NCBI GenBank assembly: GCA_022705325.1 | Contig: JAKJER010000020.1 | Location: 57,095 to 121,094 of the forward strand | Direction: 5' to 3' | DNA length: 64,000 nucleotides | Origin: Planctomycetota bacterium | GTDB lineage: Bacteria > Planctomycetota > Phycisphaerae > SM23-33 | Program-made: the position numbers and the translations under genes | Notes under the pieces: model-generated | The model's database searches: none | Seen by the model: the letters and a program-made list of their open reading frames with translations, nothing else | Told to the model about the DNA's origin: nothing | Part shown: positions 25,672-33,334 of the stretch, piece by piece | Position numbering within the stretch: the stretch's first letter is position 1 | Layout: the number at the start of each line of letters is the position of its first letter

Positions 25672-25783
25672 GTAGTAGCCGGTAGCCGGTAATCAGTAGT
25701 CAGTAGTTAGTAGTCTGCAGCCGGTGATCGGCTTCAAGCCGGGCCGGCGATCGTTCCTCATTGGTCAATGGCCAATCGAGGAC
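25672..25783. repeat. Sixteen-unit heptanucleotide array filling an entire intergenic gap
   Basis: Exactly 16 units of 7 bp (112 bp) span the gap between the SxtJ-like start codon and the DUF5989 stop codon. CCGGTAG and CCGGTAA are adjacent (25679, 25686); TCAGTAG is exactly repeated (25693, 25700), followed by TTAGTAG; late units are GGTCAAT and GGCCAAT. Phase is unbroken from end to end. This is the clearest example of the repeat class in the window. Confidence 0.9.
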
Positions 25784-25942
25784 TTAGAACATCGTATAGA
25801 TCCACGGGGCGGCGGCGGTGGAGCCCAGGATGACCACGGCCATCAGGAGCAGAAGGACCAGGAGGATGGGGACCATCCAGTAGGCCTTGTTCTGCTTGAG
25901 GAACATCACGAATTCGCTCACGATGCCTGTTCGCTTTGCCAT
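25784..25942 (-). CDS. DUF5989 microprotein (SxtK-like), 52 residues
   Basis: Very short inner-membrane protein. The reading frame begins MAKRTGIVSEFVMFLKQNK, continues with a single transmembrane helix (about 22-46, WMVPILLVLLLLMAVVILG) and ends WIYTMF. Length and the basic start plus one helix match the DUF5989 family found next to SxtI-type carbamoyltransferases. AGGAAG lies 9 nt upstream of the ATG, a good ribosome-binding site. It sits between the carbamoyltransferase and the SxtJ-like gene and is probably a subunit or anchor of that enzyme. Confidence 0.85.
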   Translation of the reverse strand: MAKRTGIVSEFVMFLKQNKAYWMVPILLVLLLLMAVVILGSTAAAPWIYTMF

Positions 25943-25964
25943 GCTTGATGCTTCCTGTCAAAAG

Positions 25965-26000
25965 GGCCCAGAGGACTCCAGGGACCTGAGAGACCATTGG
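25965..26000. repeat. Second nonanucleotide array
   Basis: Units in 9-bp phase starting GAC at 25974, 25983 and 25992 (with GGGCCCAGA before them), consensus GACYNNNRR, the same as at 18384-18437. It abuts the heptanucleotide array that follows it. Confidence 0.6.
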
Positions 26001-26008
26001 ACTTCATC

Positions 26009-26078
26009 TACACAACCAACAACCAATCACTGACTGCCAGACACCAGAGGCCAACGGCTGACTACTGGCTACCGGCCA
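26009..26078. repeat. Ten-unit heptanucleotide array ending at the carbamoyltransferase stop
   Basis: Ten units in exact 7-bp phase; the last nine (from 26016) begin with C and follow CYRRNNR, for example CCAACAA and CCAATCA, then CTGACTA and CTGGCTA. The next three bases (26079-26081) are the TAG stop of the carbamoyltransferase gene on the minus strand. Confidence 0.85.
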
Positions 26079-27905
26079 CTAATCCAGCTTGAACTGCTTG
26101 CGGTATTCTTCCGCCCCGCTCATGGGCGGCTGATCTTCCTTGAGGCACAGACAGTTCTGCAGCACCAGGGCCTCGATGTCGGTGTACATGAAGCACTTGT
26201 AGGCGTCCTCGGGGGTGCAGACGATGGGCTCGCCGCGGATGTTGAAGCTGGTGTTCACGATCACGCCGCAGCCGGTCCGCTCCTCGAAGGCCTTGATCAC
26301 TTTCCAATAGCCGGGGGCCACTTCCCGGTTCACGGTCTGCACCCGCGCGGAGTAGTCCACGTGCGTGACCGCCGGGATGTCCGAGCGGATCACGTTGAGC
26401 TTCTCGATGCCGAAAAGCTTCTTCTGCTGGTCGGTCATTTCCTTTCGGCGGTCCTCGCGAACGGGGGCCACCAGAAGCATGTAGGGGCTCTCGCTGTCCA
26501 TCTCGAAGTAGTCGGCCACCTTCTCGCGAAGGCAGGAGGGGGCGAAGGGGCGGAAGGACTCGCGGAACTTGACCTTGAGGTTCATCTGGGCCTGCATCTT
26601 GGGATTGCGCGGGTCGCCGATGATGCTCCGCCCGCCCAGGGCCCGCGGCCCGAACTCCATCCGCCCGTGCAGGAATCCGACCACCTTGCCCTGGTCCATC
26701 AGATCGGCCACCTTGGCGAACATTTCATCCAGGTCGCCGTAGACGGTGTACTTGGCCCCGACGGAGTCGAGGTAGGCCCGCACCTGCTGCTCGCTGTAGG
26801 CCGGGCCGAGATAGCTGCCCGCCTGGCTGTCCAGCGGTTGGGGCGTGCGGGGCTTATCCATGATCTGGTGCCAGGTGAACAGGGCGGCGCCCAGGGCCCC
26901 GCCCGCGTCGCCGGCGGCCGGCTGGATCCAGATGTTCTTGAAGGGCCCGTCGCGGAGGATCTTGCCGTTGCCCACGCAGTTGAGGGCCACGCCCCCGGCC
27001 AGGCAGAGATTGTCCAGCTTCGTCTCCTTGTGGACGTGGCGGATGATCCGCATCATGACCTCTTCGGTCACCTTCTGGACGCTGGCGGCCAGGTCCATCT
27101 CCCGCTGGGTCACGCGGGACTCCGGCGGGCGCGGCGGGCCGCCGAACAGTTTTGCGAAGCGCCCGTTGGTCATGGTCAGCCCGGCGCAGTAGTTGAAGTA
27201 CTTCTGGTTGAGCCAGAACGAGCCGTCCTCCTTGAGGTCCATCAGCTCGTTGAGGATCAGGTCGGCGTACCTGGGCTCTCCGTAGGGGGCCAGGCCCATC
27301 ACCTTGTACTCGCCGCTGTTGACCTTGAAGCCGGTGTAGTAGGTGAAGGCGGAGTACAGCAGCCCGATCGAGTGGGGGAAACGAATCTCCTTCTTGAGTT
27401 CCACGCGGTTGCCGTGCCCGACGCCCCAGGTGGTGGTGGCCCACTCGCCCACGCCGTCGAGCGTGACGATGGCGGCCTGCTCGAAGGGCGAGGGGAAGAA
27501 CGCGCTGGCCGCGTGCGACTGGTGGTGCTGGGTGAAGTAGATGGGCCCGTGGTACTGGTTGTGCAGGCCCTTGTCGATCTCGCGGGGCAGGAAGAGCTTC
27601 TGGCGGACCCACAGGGGGATGGCCATCATGAAGCTCTTGAGCCCCAGCGGGGCGTAGGCCAGGTAGCTCTCCAGCAGCCGCTCGAACTTCAGCAGGGGCT
27701 TGTCGTAGAAGCACACCGCGTCGAGCCTCTCCGACGTGATGCCCGCCTCGGCCAGGCAATAATCCACCGCGTGCTGCGGGAAGTTGAAGTCGTGCTTGAT
27801 GCGGGTGAACCGCTCTTCCTGCGCAGCGGCCAGGATCTCGCCGTCGCGCACCAGGGCGGCGGCGGAGTCATGGTAGAACGCCGATATACCCAGGATGGTC
27901 GTCAT
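26079..27905 (-). CDS. NodU/SxtI-family carbamoyltransferase
   Basis: Cytosolic O-carbamoyltransferase of 608 residues that adds a carbamoyl group from carbamoyl phosphate to a hydroxyl of a sugar or small molecule. The N-terminal Kae1-like domain shows ILGISAFYHDSAAAL, ITFTQHHQSHAASAFF-type metal-binding histidines (HHQSHA) and VTLDGVGEWATT; the C-terminal YrdC-like region has FGPRALGGRSIIGDPR and VNTSFNIRGEPIVCTPEDA. It starts at ATG 27905; a TTG four codons earlier is less likely. It leads an operon with DUF5989 and SxtJ-like genes and lies beside GT39 and GT2 genes, so a surface glycan is the likely acceptor. Confidence 0.93.
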   Translation of the reverse strand: MTTILGISAFYHDSAAALVRDGEILAAAQEERFTRIKHDFNFPQHAVDYCLAEAGITSERLDAVCFYDKPLLKFERLLESYLAYAPLGLKSFMMAIPLWVRQKLFLPREIDKGLHNQYHGPIYFTQHHQSHAASAFFPSPFEQAAIVTLDGVGEWATTTWGVGHGNRVELKKEIRFPHSIGLLYSAFTYYTGFKVNSGEYKVMGLAPYGEPRYADLILNELMDLKEDGSFWLNQKYFNYCAGLTMTNGRFAKLFGGPPRPPESRVTQREMDLAASVQKVTEEVMMRIIRHVHKETKLDNLCLAGGVALNCVGNGKILRDGPFKNIWIQPAAGDAGGALGAALFTWHQIMDKPRTPQPLDSQAGSYLGPAYSEQQVRAYLDSVGAKYTVYGDLDEMFAKVADLMDQGKVVGFLHGRMEFGPRALGGRSIIGDPRNPKMQAQMNLKVKFRESFRPFAPSCLREKVADYFEMDSESPYMLLVAPVREDRRKEMTDQQKKLFGIEKLNVIRSDIPAVTHVDYSARVQTVNREVAPGYWKVIKAFEERTGCGVIVNTSFNIRGEPIVCTPEDAYKCFMYTDIEALVLQNCLCLKEDQPPMSGAEEYRKQFKLD

Positions 27906-27972
27906 GTCGTTCTGCAAACCCTCGTCGGCTGGAAGACCCTAGCCCTCCACGTCCGTCCACGTCAAAGGGTCA

Positions 27973-28001
27973 ATTATACCCGGTCCGCGCCGGTTTGGCT
28001 A
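27973..28001 (-). promoter_or_regulatory. Promoter of the carbamoyltransferase operon
   Basis: On the minus strand TAGCCA (28001-27996), a 17-bp spacer and a perfect TATAAT (27978-27973) that overlaps the TAA stop of the upstream GT39 gene. Leader of about 60 nt to the ATG at 27905. This gives the three-gene cassette its own promoter. Confidence 0.65.
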
Positions 28002-29659
28002 TCCTGTTGTCGTTGCGGCCGGGCGCGGCTGGGTCCTGCCGGCGAGGTCGCCGGGGCGGTCGTCGTAGCGGCCCGGGCGCGCGGCAGGACGTAGATGGTC
28101 CCGCCGGAGGTCTTCATCAGAACGCGGAGGTTCAGCCGCTCCACCAGCTCCCGGCTGTCGCCCAGGTAGCTGCGCCCGGGCTCGTCCAGCCAGACCAGCC
28201 AGGCCCCGGCGCGGAGGGCCTGCTCCATCCGCTCCAGTTCGACCGCGTAGTCCGCGTTGGGCTGGAGAGAGTACGGGTTGCGCCGGACGGGCGGCAGGCA
28301 GGCGGTGCGGCCGGTCAGGTAGTGGATCAGGTCGGGCCAGTTGGAGTAGAAGGTCCGCGAGGGATTGGCGGTGGCGAGGTTCTGGAGAACGCTTGATCGC
28401 TGCCAGGCTCGCGAGGCGAAGCCCTCCGCGTCCAGGCGGCCTCGCAACTCGGCGGCGAGTTGTTTGGCCTGCGCGCCGGCCAGGCCCAGCAGGCCCAGGG
28501 CCAGCACGCCCATCAACCATCGACGAACGACCAGACGGGGCAGGGCGACCACCAGGCAGGCCAGCAGGCCGACCAGCGGTCCCAGCAGGGGGGTCAGCAG
28601 ACGATTGTCCAGGGGCGTATGGGCGTCGACGAAGGTGATCGAGACCAGCAGGAAGCCCACATAGAGCAGGCTGAACAGCAGCAGCAGACCCATGGCTGAG
28701 GCGACGTCCCGTGTGCTTCGCCCCACCGTCGGCGGGGGCGCCGTCGGGTCCGGGCGCCGCAGCAGAACAGCCGTCGCTAGAGCCGCCGCCACCAGGACGC
28801 CGACGAAGACGATCCCGGCTGGCGAAGGCAGGTAGCTGGCCAGGAACCATCGGCCCATGGCTTCCAGCCCCGCCAGTAGCTTGTCCGCCTGGGGCGGGTG
28901 GAAGGCCAACTGTCGGTTGGCGGCGGACCCTCCGACCAGCTTGTTCCGCACCAGCCAGGCGACCAGGGGCAGGCCGGCCGACAGGCCGAACAGGATCGCG
29001 TCCCCCAGCCGGCGTTTCCAGGACCTCCCGTTCCAGGCCAGCAGGGACAGGCCTATGGTGGCGATGACGACCACGCCCACGTAGCGGGCCAGAACCGCCA
29101 TTGCTGCCGCCGCAGCCAGCGGCCCCAGCAGCCAACGCCGCCGGGTCTGGAGATACACGATCAGCAGGTACAGGCACAGGAGGGTCAGGGCCAGGAAGGG
29201 CGGCTCGGACAGCACCGAGACATGGACATCCATCAGCCGTGGGGACAGGGCCAGGAATGTCCCAGCCAGCAGACCCAGCCAGTCCAGGCCGGTCGCCCGC
29301 CGCACCAGCAGGGCCAGCAGGAAGACCGAAAGGGCTTGGCAGACGGCGTTGAGGGCGACGGCCGCGGAGGAGGCCTGAAGCCCGACCGCGGACAGCCCCG
29401 CCAGCAGGACCGGCAGCAGGGGGGGGTAGTGGGTCAGCGGTGCGATCGGGGCCTCGGCATGCCAGGTGGGGGCGCTGAGCCCCTGGCCTTGGCGAAGGTT
29501 GTGGGCGGCCTCCAGGTAGATCACCGAGTCCGGCGTGATGCCCGGCCCGGCGGATGCGGAGGCCAGCACCACCGCAGCCGCCAGCACCGCTATCAGGCCC
29601 AGACCGACGCTGCGGACCAGGCCCGCCCGGCCTGGTTGAGTTTCCAAATCCGTGGACAT
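27974..29659 (-). CDS. GT39-type (ArnT/PMT-like) membrane glycosyltransferase
   Basis: Polytopic inner-membrane protein of 561 residues with about a dozen hydrophobic segments. The first periplasmic loop holds PDSVIYLEAAHNLRQGQG and the motif region THYPPLLPVLLAG, typical of GT39/PMT_2 enzymes that use polyprenyl-phosphate sugars and place them on lipid or protein at the periplasmic face. A soluble C-terminal domain follows (about 420-540). The upstream GT2 gene is the expected maker of the polyprenyl-phosphate sugar donor. The start ATG 29659 has AGGA 8-11 nt upstream; a GC palindrome (29671-29686) precedes that. Confidence 0.82.
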   Translation of the reverse strand: MSTDLETQPGRAGLVRSVGLGLIAVLAAAVVLASASAGPGITPDSVIYLEAAHNLRQGQGLSAPTWHAEAPIAPLTHYPPLLPVLLAGLSAVGLQASSAAVALNAVCQALSVFLLALLVRRATGLDWLGLLAGTFLALSPRLMDVHVSVLSEPPFLALTLLCLYLLIVYLQTRRRWLLGPLAAAAAMAVLARYVGVVVIATIGLSLLAWNGRSWKRRLGDAILFGLSAGLPLVAWLVRNKLVGGSAANRQLAFHPPQADKLLAGLEAMGRWFLASYLPSPAGIVFVGVLVAAALATAVLLRRPDPTAPPPTVGRSTRDVASAMGLLLLFSLLYVGFLLVSITFVDAHTPLDNRLLTPLLGPLVGLLACLVVALPRLVVRRWLMGVLALGLLGLAGAQAKQLAAELRGRLDAEGFASRAWQRSSVLQNLATANPSRTFYSNWPDLIHYLTGRTACLPPVRRNPYSLQPNADYAVELERMEQALRAGAWLVWLDEPGRSYLGDSRELVERLNLRVLMKTSGGTIYVLPRARAATTTAPATSPAGPSRARPQRQQDSQTGADRV

Positions 29660-29670
29660 TTCATTATCCT

Positions 29671-29686
29671 GCCGCCGAGGGGCGGC
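29671..29686. repeat. Dispersed GC palindrome (copy 3)
   Basis: GCCGCC-GAGG-GGCGGC, a 6-bp stem, followed on the minus strand by AGGAT, the ribosome-binding region of the GT39 gene. The core and the following CAGGAT resemble the copies at 3689-3705, 3855-3871 and 63891-63906. Confidence 0.5.
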
Positions 29687-29761
29687 TGGCCAGGCCCCAC
29701 ACGGCGAGCGCCCGCCAGCCGGTTCGGGGAGCGGTCGACTGGCCCGACCATCGGCCGTCGG

Positions 29762-30535
29762 CTACTTCTTCCCGAACCCGTACTTCAAGATGCACCAGAT
29801 GGCCTTCAGCCCGTCCTTCCACCCGATCTTCTTGCCTTCGCTGTGCAGGCGGGGGTCGTAGCTGATGGGCACTTCGATCACCCGTGCGCCCTTGCGGGCG
29901 ATCTTGGCGGTAACCTCGGGCTCGAAGCCGAAACGGTCCTGCTCCAGACGCACCGACTGGATGACCTCGCGACGGAAGCACTTGTAGCACGTCTCCATGT
30001 CCGTCAGGCCCAGGTGAGTGGTGCGGTTGGACAGCCAGGTAAGGAACCGGTTGGCCAGGTAGTTCTTCCAGTACCCCTTGCGCGAGCGGGATTCCCTGAA
30101 CCGGCTGCCGTAGACCACGTCGGCCTGCCCCGCCAGCAGGGGGGCCAGCACGCGGAGGTAATCATTGGGATCGTACTCCAGGTCGGCATCCTGGATGATG
30201 ATGAAGTCTCCCGACGCGGCGGCAAAGCCGGTGCGAAGGGCGGCCCCCTTGCCTGAGTTGCGGTCGTGGAAGATCACGCGGTAGCTCGTGCCGCCCTCGC
30301 CGCTGGCGTCGCTCCGCTGGGCCACCTGGGCAGCGAACTCCTGAAGCTGCTCGCGGGTGCCGTCCTTCGAGCCGTCCTCGACCAGGACGATCTCCTTGCC
30401 CAAGCCGCCCAGCTCCACCGCCTCCACGCGCGCCAGCAGATCTCGCCACGTGTTGAGTTCATTGTACACGGGGATCACGACAGACAGCACCCCTGGCCGG
30501 GTGACTGCGACGGCATCTGGCTCGGTAACTTCCAT
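29762..30535 (-). CDS. GT2 family glycosyltransferase (polyprenyl-phosphate sugar synthase type)
   Basis: Membrane-associated GT-A enzyme of 257 residues without transmembrane helices, the DPM1/DpgS-like type. VVIPVYNEL, LVEDGSKDGT (nucleotide-sugar aspartate), KGAALRTGF, and IIQDADLEYDP (DxD) are all present, then VVYGSRF and MTCYKCFRR-like ETCYKCFRREV. It would transfer a hexose or mannose-type sugar to undecaprenyl phosphate for the GT39 protein encoded next. Start: ATG 30535 (MEVTEPDA); the open frame upstream has no homology and lies in an AT-rich leader. Confidence 0.9.
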   Translation of the reverse strand: MEVTEPDAVAVTRPGVLSVVIPVYNELNTWRDLLARVEAVELGGLGKEIVLVEDGSKDGTREQLQEFAAQVAQRSDASGEGGTSYRVIFHDRNSGKGAALRTGFAAASGDFIIIQDADLEYDPNDYLRVLAPLLAGQADVVYGSRFRESRSRKGYWKNYLANRFLTWLSNRTTHLGLTDMETCYKCFRREVIQSVRLEQDRFGFEPEVTAKIARKGARVIEVPISYDPRLHSEGKKIGWKDGLKAIWCILKYGFGKK

Positions 30536-30872
30536 AGGCTTTGACTTGTTATCGGCAAGAACACGGATGGGGATTACCGCCAGAAGGCGACGTGGGCTGG
30601 ATTCTTGAGCCTGCCCCCTCGGTCTCCTCCATCCGGCGGCAGACGGAGCTTGGCCGAAGGACGCGAAACTCCTTGGAAGAGTCGCAACAGTAGATAGGAA
30701 AGCTAGGAACATCTTATTGGTGAGTATGTTGATAAACAAGTAAACAAGATTGTAGAATTACCAGGAATTGGCTTGTTCGATGGAGTCAGGGGGGGTGAAA
30801 CCCCCCATTTGGGGGCCCGAAGGGGTTCTAATCTTGACAGTTTTGGCATCTTGTGCTAGCATCACACTCACT
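30536..30872. other. 337-bp divergent control region between GT2 and folC
   Basis: It holds no gene. The side next to GT2 (30660-30780) is clearly AT-rich for this genome. At 30789-30815 a G-run, a C-run and a second G-run can form two mutually exclusive hairpins (30790-30795 with 30801-30806, or 30802-30806 with 30811-30815). The folC promoter follows at 30834-30862. Confidence 0.6.
30834..30862 (+). promoter_or_regulatory. Strong sigma70-type promoter of folC
   Basis: Perfect TTGACA (30834-30839), a 17-bp spacer and TAGCAT (30857-30862) preceded by TGC, an extended -10. The ATG at 30873 is only 10 nt beyond the -10 element, so the transcript has almost no leader. Confidence 0.7.
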
Positions 30873-32261
30873 ATGGTGACGGCAACTCGTTCGACTAAGA
30901 AGTTGTCCCCCCGGAAGAAGGCGATTCGGACCTACGACTCAGCCTTGAAGTATCTGTTCGGACAGACCGACTACGAGCAGATGCTCCGGGTGCGATATAA
31001 CCGGGATACGTTCAACCTGGACCGGATGCGGTTGTTGTTGAGCGGGCTGGGCAACCCCCACGCCAAACTGCGCGCCGCCCACATCGCCGGTACAAAGGGC
31101 AAGGGCTCGACGGCGACGATGCTGGCCGAGATGCTGCGGACCTGCGGCTACAAGGTCGGGCTGTACACCTCCCCGCACATCTGCGATGTTCGCGAACGGA
31201 TCCGCGTGGATGGCGAGATGATCTCCCAGGCGGCGCTGACGCGCCTGATCTGCCAGGTCGAGCCCATCATCGCCAAGATGGCCGACAAGCCGACGTTCTT
31301 CGAAATCTTCACGGCCATGGCCTTCCAGCACTTCGCCAACAGCGGCGTGGACGTGGCCGTGGTGGAAGCGGGCCTGGGCGGGCGCCTGGACAGCACCAAC
31401 GTCCTGACGCCCGAGGTCTGCGGGCTGACGAGCATCTCGCTGGACCATACGCACCAGTTGGGCGACACGCCGGCGAAGATCGCCGCGGAGAAAGCCGGCA
31501 TCTTCAAGCGGGACATCCCGGCGATCAGCGTCAGCCAGCTTCCGGAGGTCAAGCGGGTGCTCCGCAAGACCGCCCGGGAAACGGGCGCGAGCCTGATGTT
31601 CACCGGCGAGGACATCGACTTCAGCTACCGCGTGGAGTCCTCTCGCCAGAACGGCTGTCATGCCCGGATCTGCCTGACCACGCCCCGCAGCCGCTTTGAG
31701 CATCTGCCCGTGCCGCTTCTGGGCGAGCACCAGGCCCTCAACTGCGGGCTGGCCCTGGCGATGCTGGACCAGCTCAAGCTCAAGGGCTACAACCAGATCA
31801 GCGACGAGAAGGCCATCCGCGGGCTCAGCAGCGTGTACATCCCGGGACGGATGGAACTCGTCCATCGCGACCCACGCATCCTGCTGGACGGTGCCCACAA
31901 TGGCGCATCGGTGCAGGCCCTCATGCGGGCCATCGGGCAGCATATCCCCTACGACTCGATGGTGATGATCTTCGGTTGTGCCGCCGACAAGGACATCAAC
32001 GGGATGATGCAGCAGATCTCGACCGGCGCGGACAAGGTGATCTTCACCCGTGCCGCCGGCAATCCGCGCGCAGCCAGGCCCGAGGACCTGGCCGAGATGT
32101 ACGAGCAGTGCAGCGGACGCGTGGCCCAGGTCACCGACAGCCTCCGCAGCGCCATGCGGATCGCCCTCAACGCCGTCAGCCGGGAAGACATCATCTGCGT
32201 GACCGGCTCGTTCTACCTGGTCGGCGAGGCCAAGACGGTGCTGGGCCAGGGCGTCGCCTGA
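30873..32261 (+). CDS. folC: Folylpolyglutamate/dihydrofolate synthase
   Basis: Cytosolic ATP-dependent ligase of 462 residues that adds glutamate to folates (and, in bifunctional forms, to dihydropteroate). P-loop GTKGKGST, then TSPHICDVRERIRVDGE, AVVEAGLGGRLDSTNV, SLDHTHQLGDTPAKIAAEKAGIFK and LDGAHNGASVQ in the C-terminal Mur-ligase-type domain. The signature is FolC rather than MurC-F. An N-terminal basic extension of about 20 residues (TKKLSPRKKAIRT) is unusual but short. Start: ATG 30873 fits the promoter. Confidence 0.96.
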   Translation: MVTATRSTKKLSPRKKAIRTYDSALKYLFGQTDYEQMLRVRYNRDTFNLDRMRLLLSGLGNPHAKLRAAHIAGTKGKGSTATMLAEMLRTCGYKVGLYTSPHICDVRERIRVDGEMISQAALTRLICQVEPIIAKMADKPTFFEIFTAMAFQHFANSGVDVAVVEAGLGGRLDSTNVLTPEVCGLTSISLDHTHQLGDTPAKIAAEKAGIFKRDIPAISVSQLPEVKRVLRKTARETGASLMFTGEDIDFSYRVESSRQNGCHARICLTTPRSRFEHLPVPLLGEHQALNCGLALAMLDQLKLKGYNQISDEKAIRGLSSVYIPGRMELVHRDPRILLDGAHNGASVQALMRAIGQHIPYDSMVMIFGCAADKDINGMMQQISTGADKVIFTRAAGNPRAARPEDLAEMYEQCSGRVAQVTDSLRSAMRIALNAVSREDIICVTGSFYLVGEAKTVLGQGVA

Positions 32262-32442
32262 TTGTCTTTTTCCGCCGGCTCCCGACTTGTTCGCCAGCCC
32301 TCCGCTCCAGTCAGCGGGGGGCTGATCCATTTCGACAGGTCTTCCCAAGGCGAAATCGGTGGGAACACCTATTGCGGATGACGGACAAAAGCTCAACAAT
32401 TCATGCACCGCCATGACGGCGGAGGCGAGAGGACAGAACTAC

Positions 32443-32628
32443 ATGAAAGCGACTGTGGACGACACGTGCATCGCCTGCGGGCTGTGCATCGAAATGTGCC
32501 CCGAGGTATTCGAGATGGGCGATGACAACATCGCCAAGGTCAAGACGGACCCCGTCCCGAGCGAACAGGAAGAGACCTGCAAGGAAGCCGCCGCCGCCTG
32601 CCCCGTCGAGGCGATCAAAATCGCCTGA
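32443..32628 (+). CDS. Single [4Fe-4S] ferredoxin
   Basis: Small cytosolic electron carrier of 61 residues. C9, C12 and C15 (CIACGLC) with C54 (AACPVEAI) would bind one [4Fe-4S] cluster; C19 and C46 could form the disulfide seen in mono-cluster ferredoxins of the Desulfovibrio/Thermotoga type. No partner enzyme is adjacent; the large IOR fusion at 59 kb is a candidate partner elsewhere in the window. Start: ATG 32443 with GAGAGGACAG upstream. Confidence 0.93.
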   Translation: MKATVDDTCIACGLCIEMCPEVFEMGDDNIAKVKTDPVPSEQEETCKEAAAACPVEAIKIA

Positions 32629-32762
32629 TCGTCCGAGGGCGCCCGGTTTAGCGCGAACTTCATCCCCGGCCAGCGCGGCCTCAATGCCCGTGGCCGAAAA
32701 CGGGGCCGGGCCGCCGGTGCAGCCGGGCCGGGCCAGCCGACGAAGAGGCAGAGAGGATTGCC

Positions 32763-33089
32763 ATGGTTAAGAAGGACAGCAAAAAAGGAACGATCCGCTT
32801 CTCATTCAAGCCGATGTATCCTGTCAGCGATTGCCAGGTCGCCGGCGACTTCAACAACTGGCAGCCGGTGCAGATGGTCAGGACCCGCGCCGGCCAGTTC
32901 GCCGTCGAGGTCAAGCTGCCCCCCGGCACGCACCAGTACAAGTTCATCCTGGATGGGCAGTGGATGGCCGACCCGGACAACAACATCTACGTCTCCAACG
33001 CCTACGGGACCGTCAACTCCGTGTTGCAGGTGGAAGAGACGAAGAAGGTCGCTGCCCGCAAGACGGCCTCCAAGCGCTCGCGGGCGTAA
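32763..33089 (+). CDS. CBM48/AMPK-type glycogen-binding domain protein
   Basis: Single-domain protein of 108 residues. Residues about 8-93 form an isoamylase-N/AMPK-beta-type early-set domain: VAGDFNNWQPVQM (the starch-binding W), LPPGTHQYKFILDGQWMADPDN, then NSVLQV, and a Lys/Arg-rich tail (KKVAARKTASKRSRA). It would bind glycogen or alpha-glucan or act as a regulatory module. No signal peptide, so cytosolic. No alpha-glucan enzyme is nearby. Confidence 0.9.
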   Translation: MVKKDSKKGTIRFSFKPMYPVSDCQVAGDFNNWQPVQMVRTRAGQFAVEVKLPPGTHQYKFILDGQWMADPDNNIYVSNAYGTVNSVLQVEETKKVAARKTASKRSRA

Positions 33090-33126
33090 GGGCCGCCTGA
33101 ACAATCCGGGCAAGCCGAACTCTCCC

Positions 33127-33155
33127 GACCGGCAGGGGTCTATCCTCTGCCGGTC
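33127..33155 (+). terminator. Strong hairpin after the CBM48 gene
   Basis: A 12-bp stem (33127-33138 with 33144-33155, one G-U pair) closing the 5-nt loop TCTAT. It lies 38 bp after the CBM48 stop codon. No T-run follows. Confidence 0.55.
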
Positions 33156-33334
33156 TGCCATTGACGGGCGGGGGCGGCTGCGGCGGGCTGCGGGTCGAAC
33201 TTCACCTCCCCGGAACGGTGCGCACGGGCCTGAGGACCTGGTCCCGGCCGGAACTAAGTCAAGATAATCCCCGCAGAAGTCGAAAACTTGGGTATGGTCG
33301 CCTTACGCCTGGGCGTCCAGGCCGGACCAGGACC

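Noticed and set aside
22973..26081. CRISPR array
   Set aside because: The repeated units are 7 or 9 bp and degenerate, with no 25-40 bp repeats or spacers and no cas genes nearby.
30537..30739. N-terminal extension of the GT2 protein from an upstream start
   Set aside because: The extra 68 residues are not homologous to GT2 enzymes and lie in an AT-rich leader; the ATG at 30535 gives the family's usual length.
32262..32442. Riboswitch ahead of the ferredoxin gene
   Set aside because: Only short hairpins (for example CCGCC-ATGAC-GGCGG) were found and no known aptamer core.
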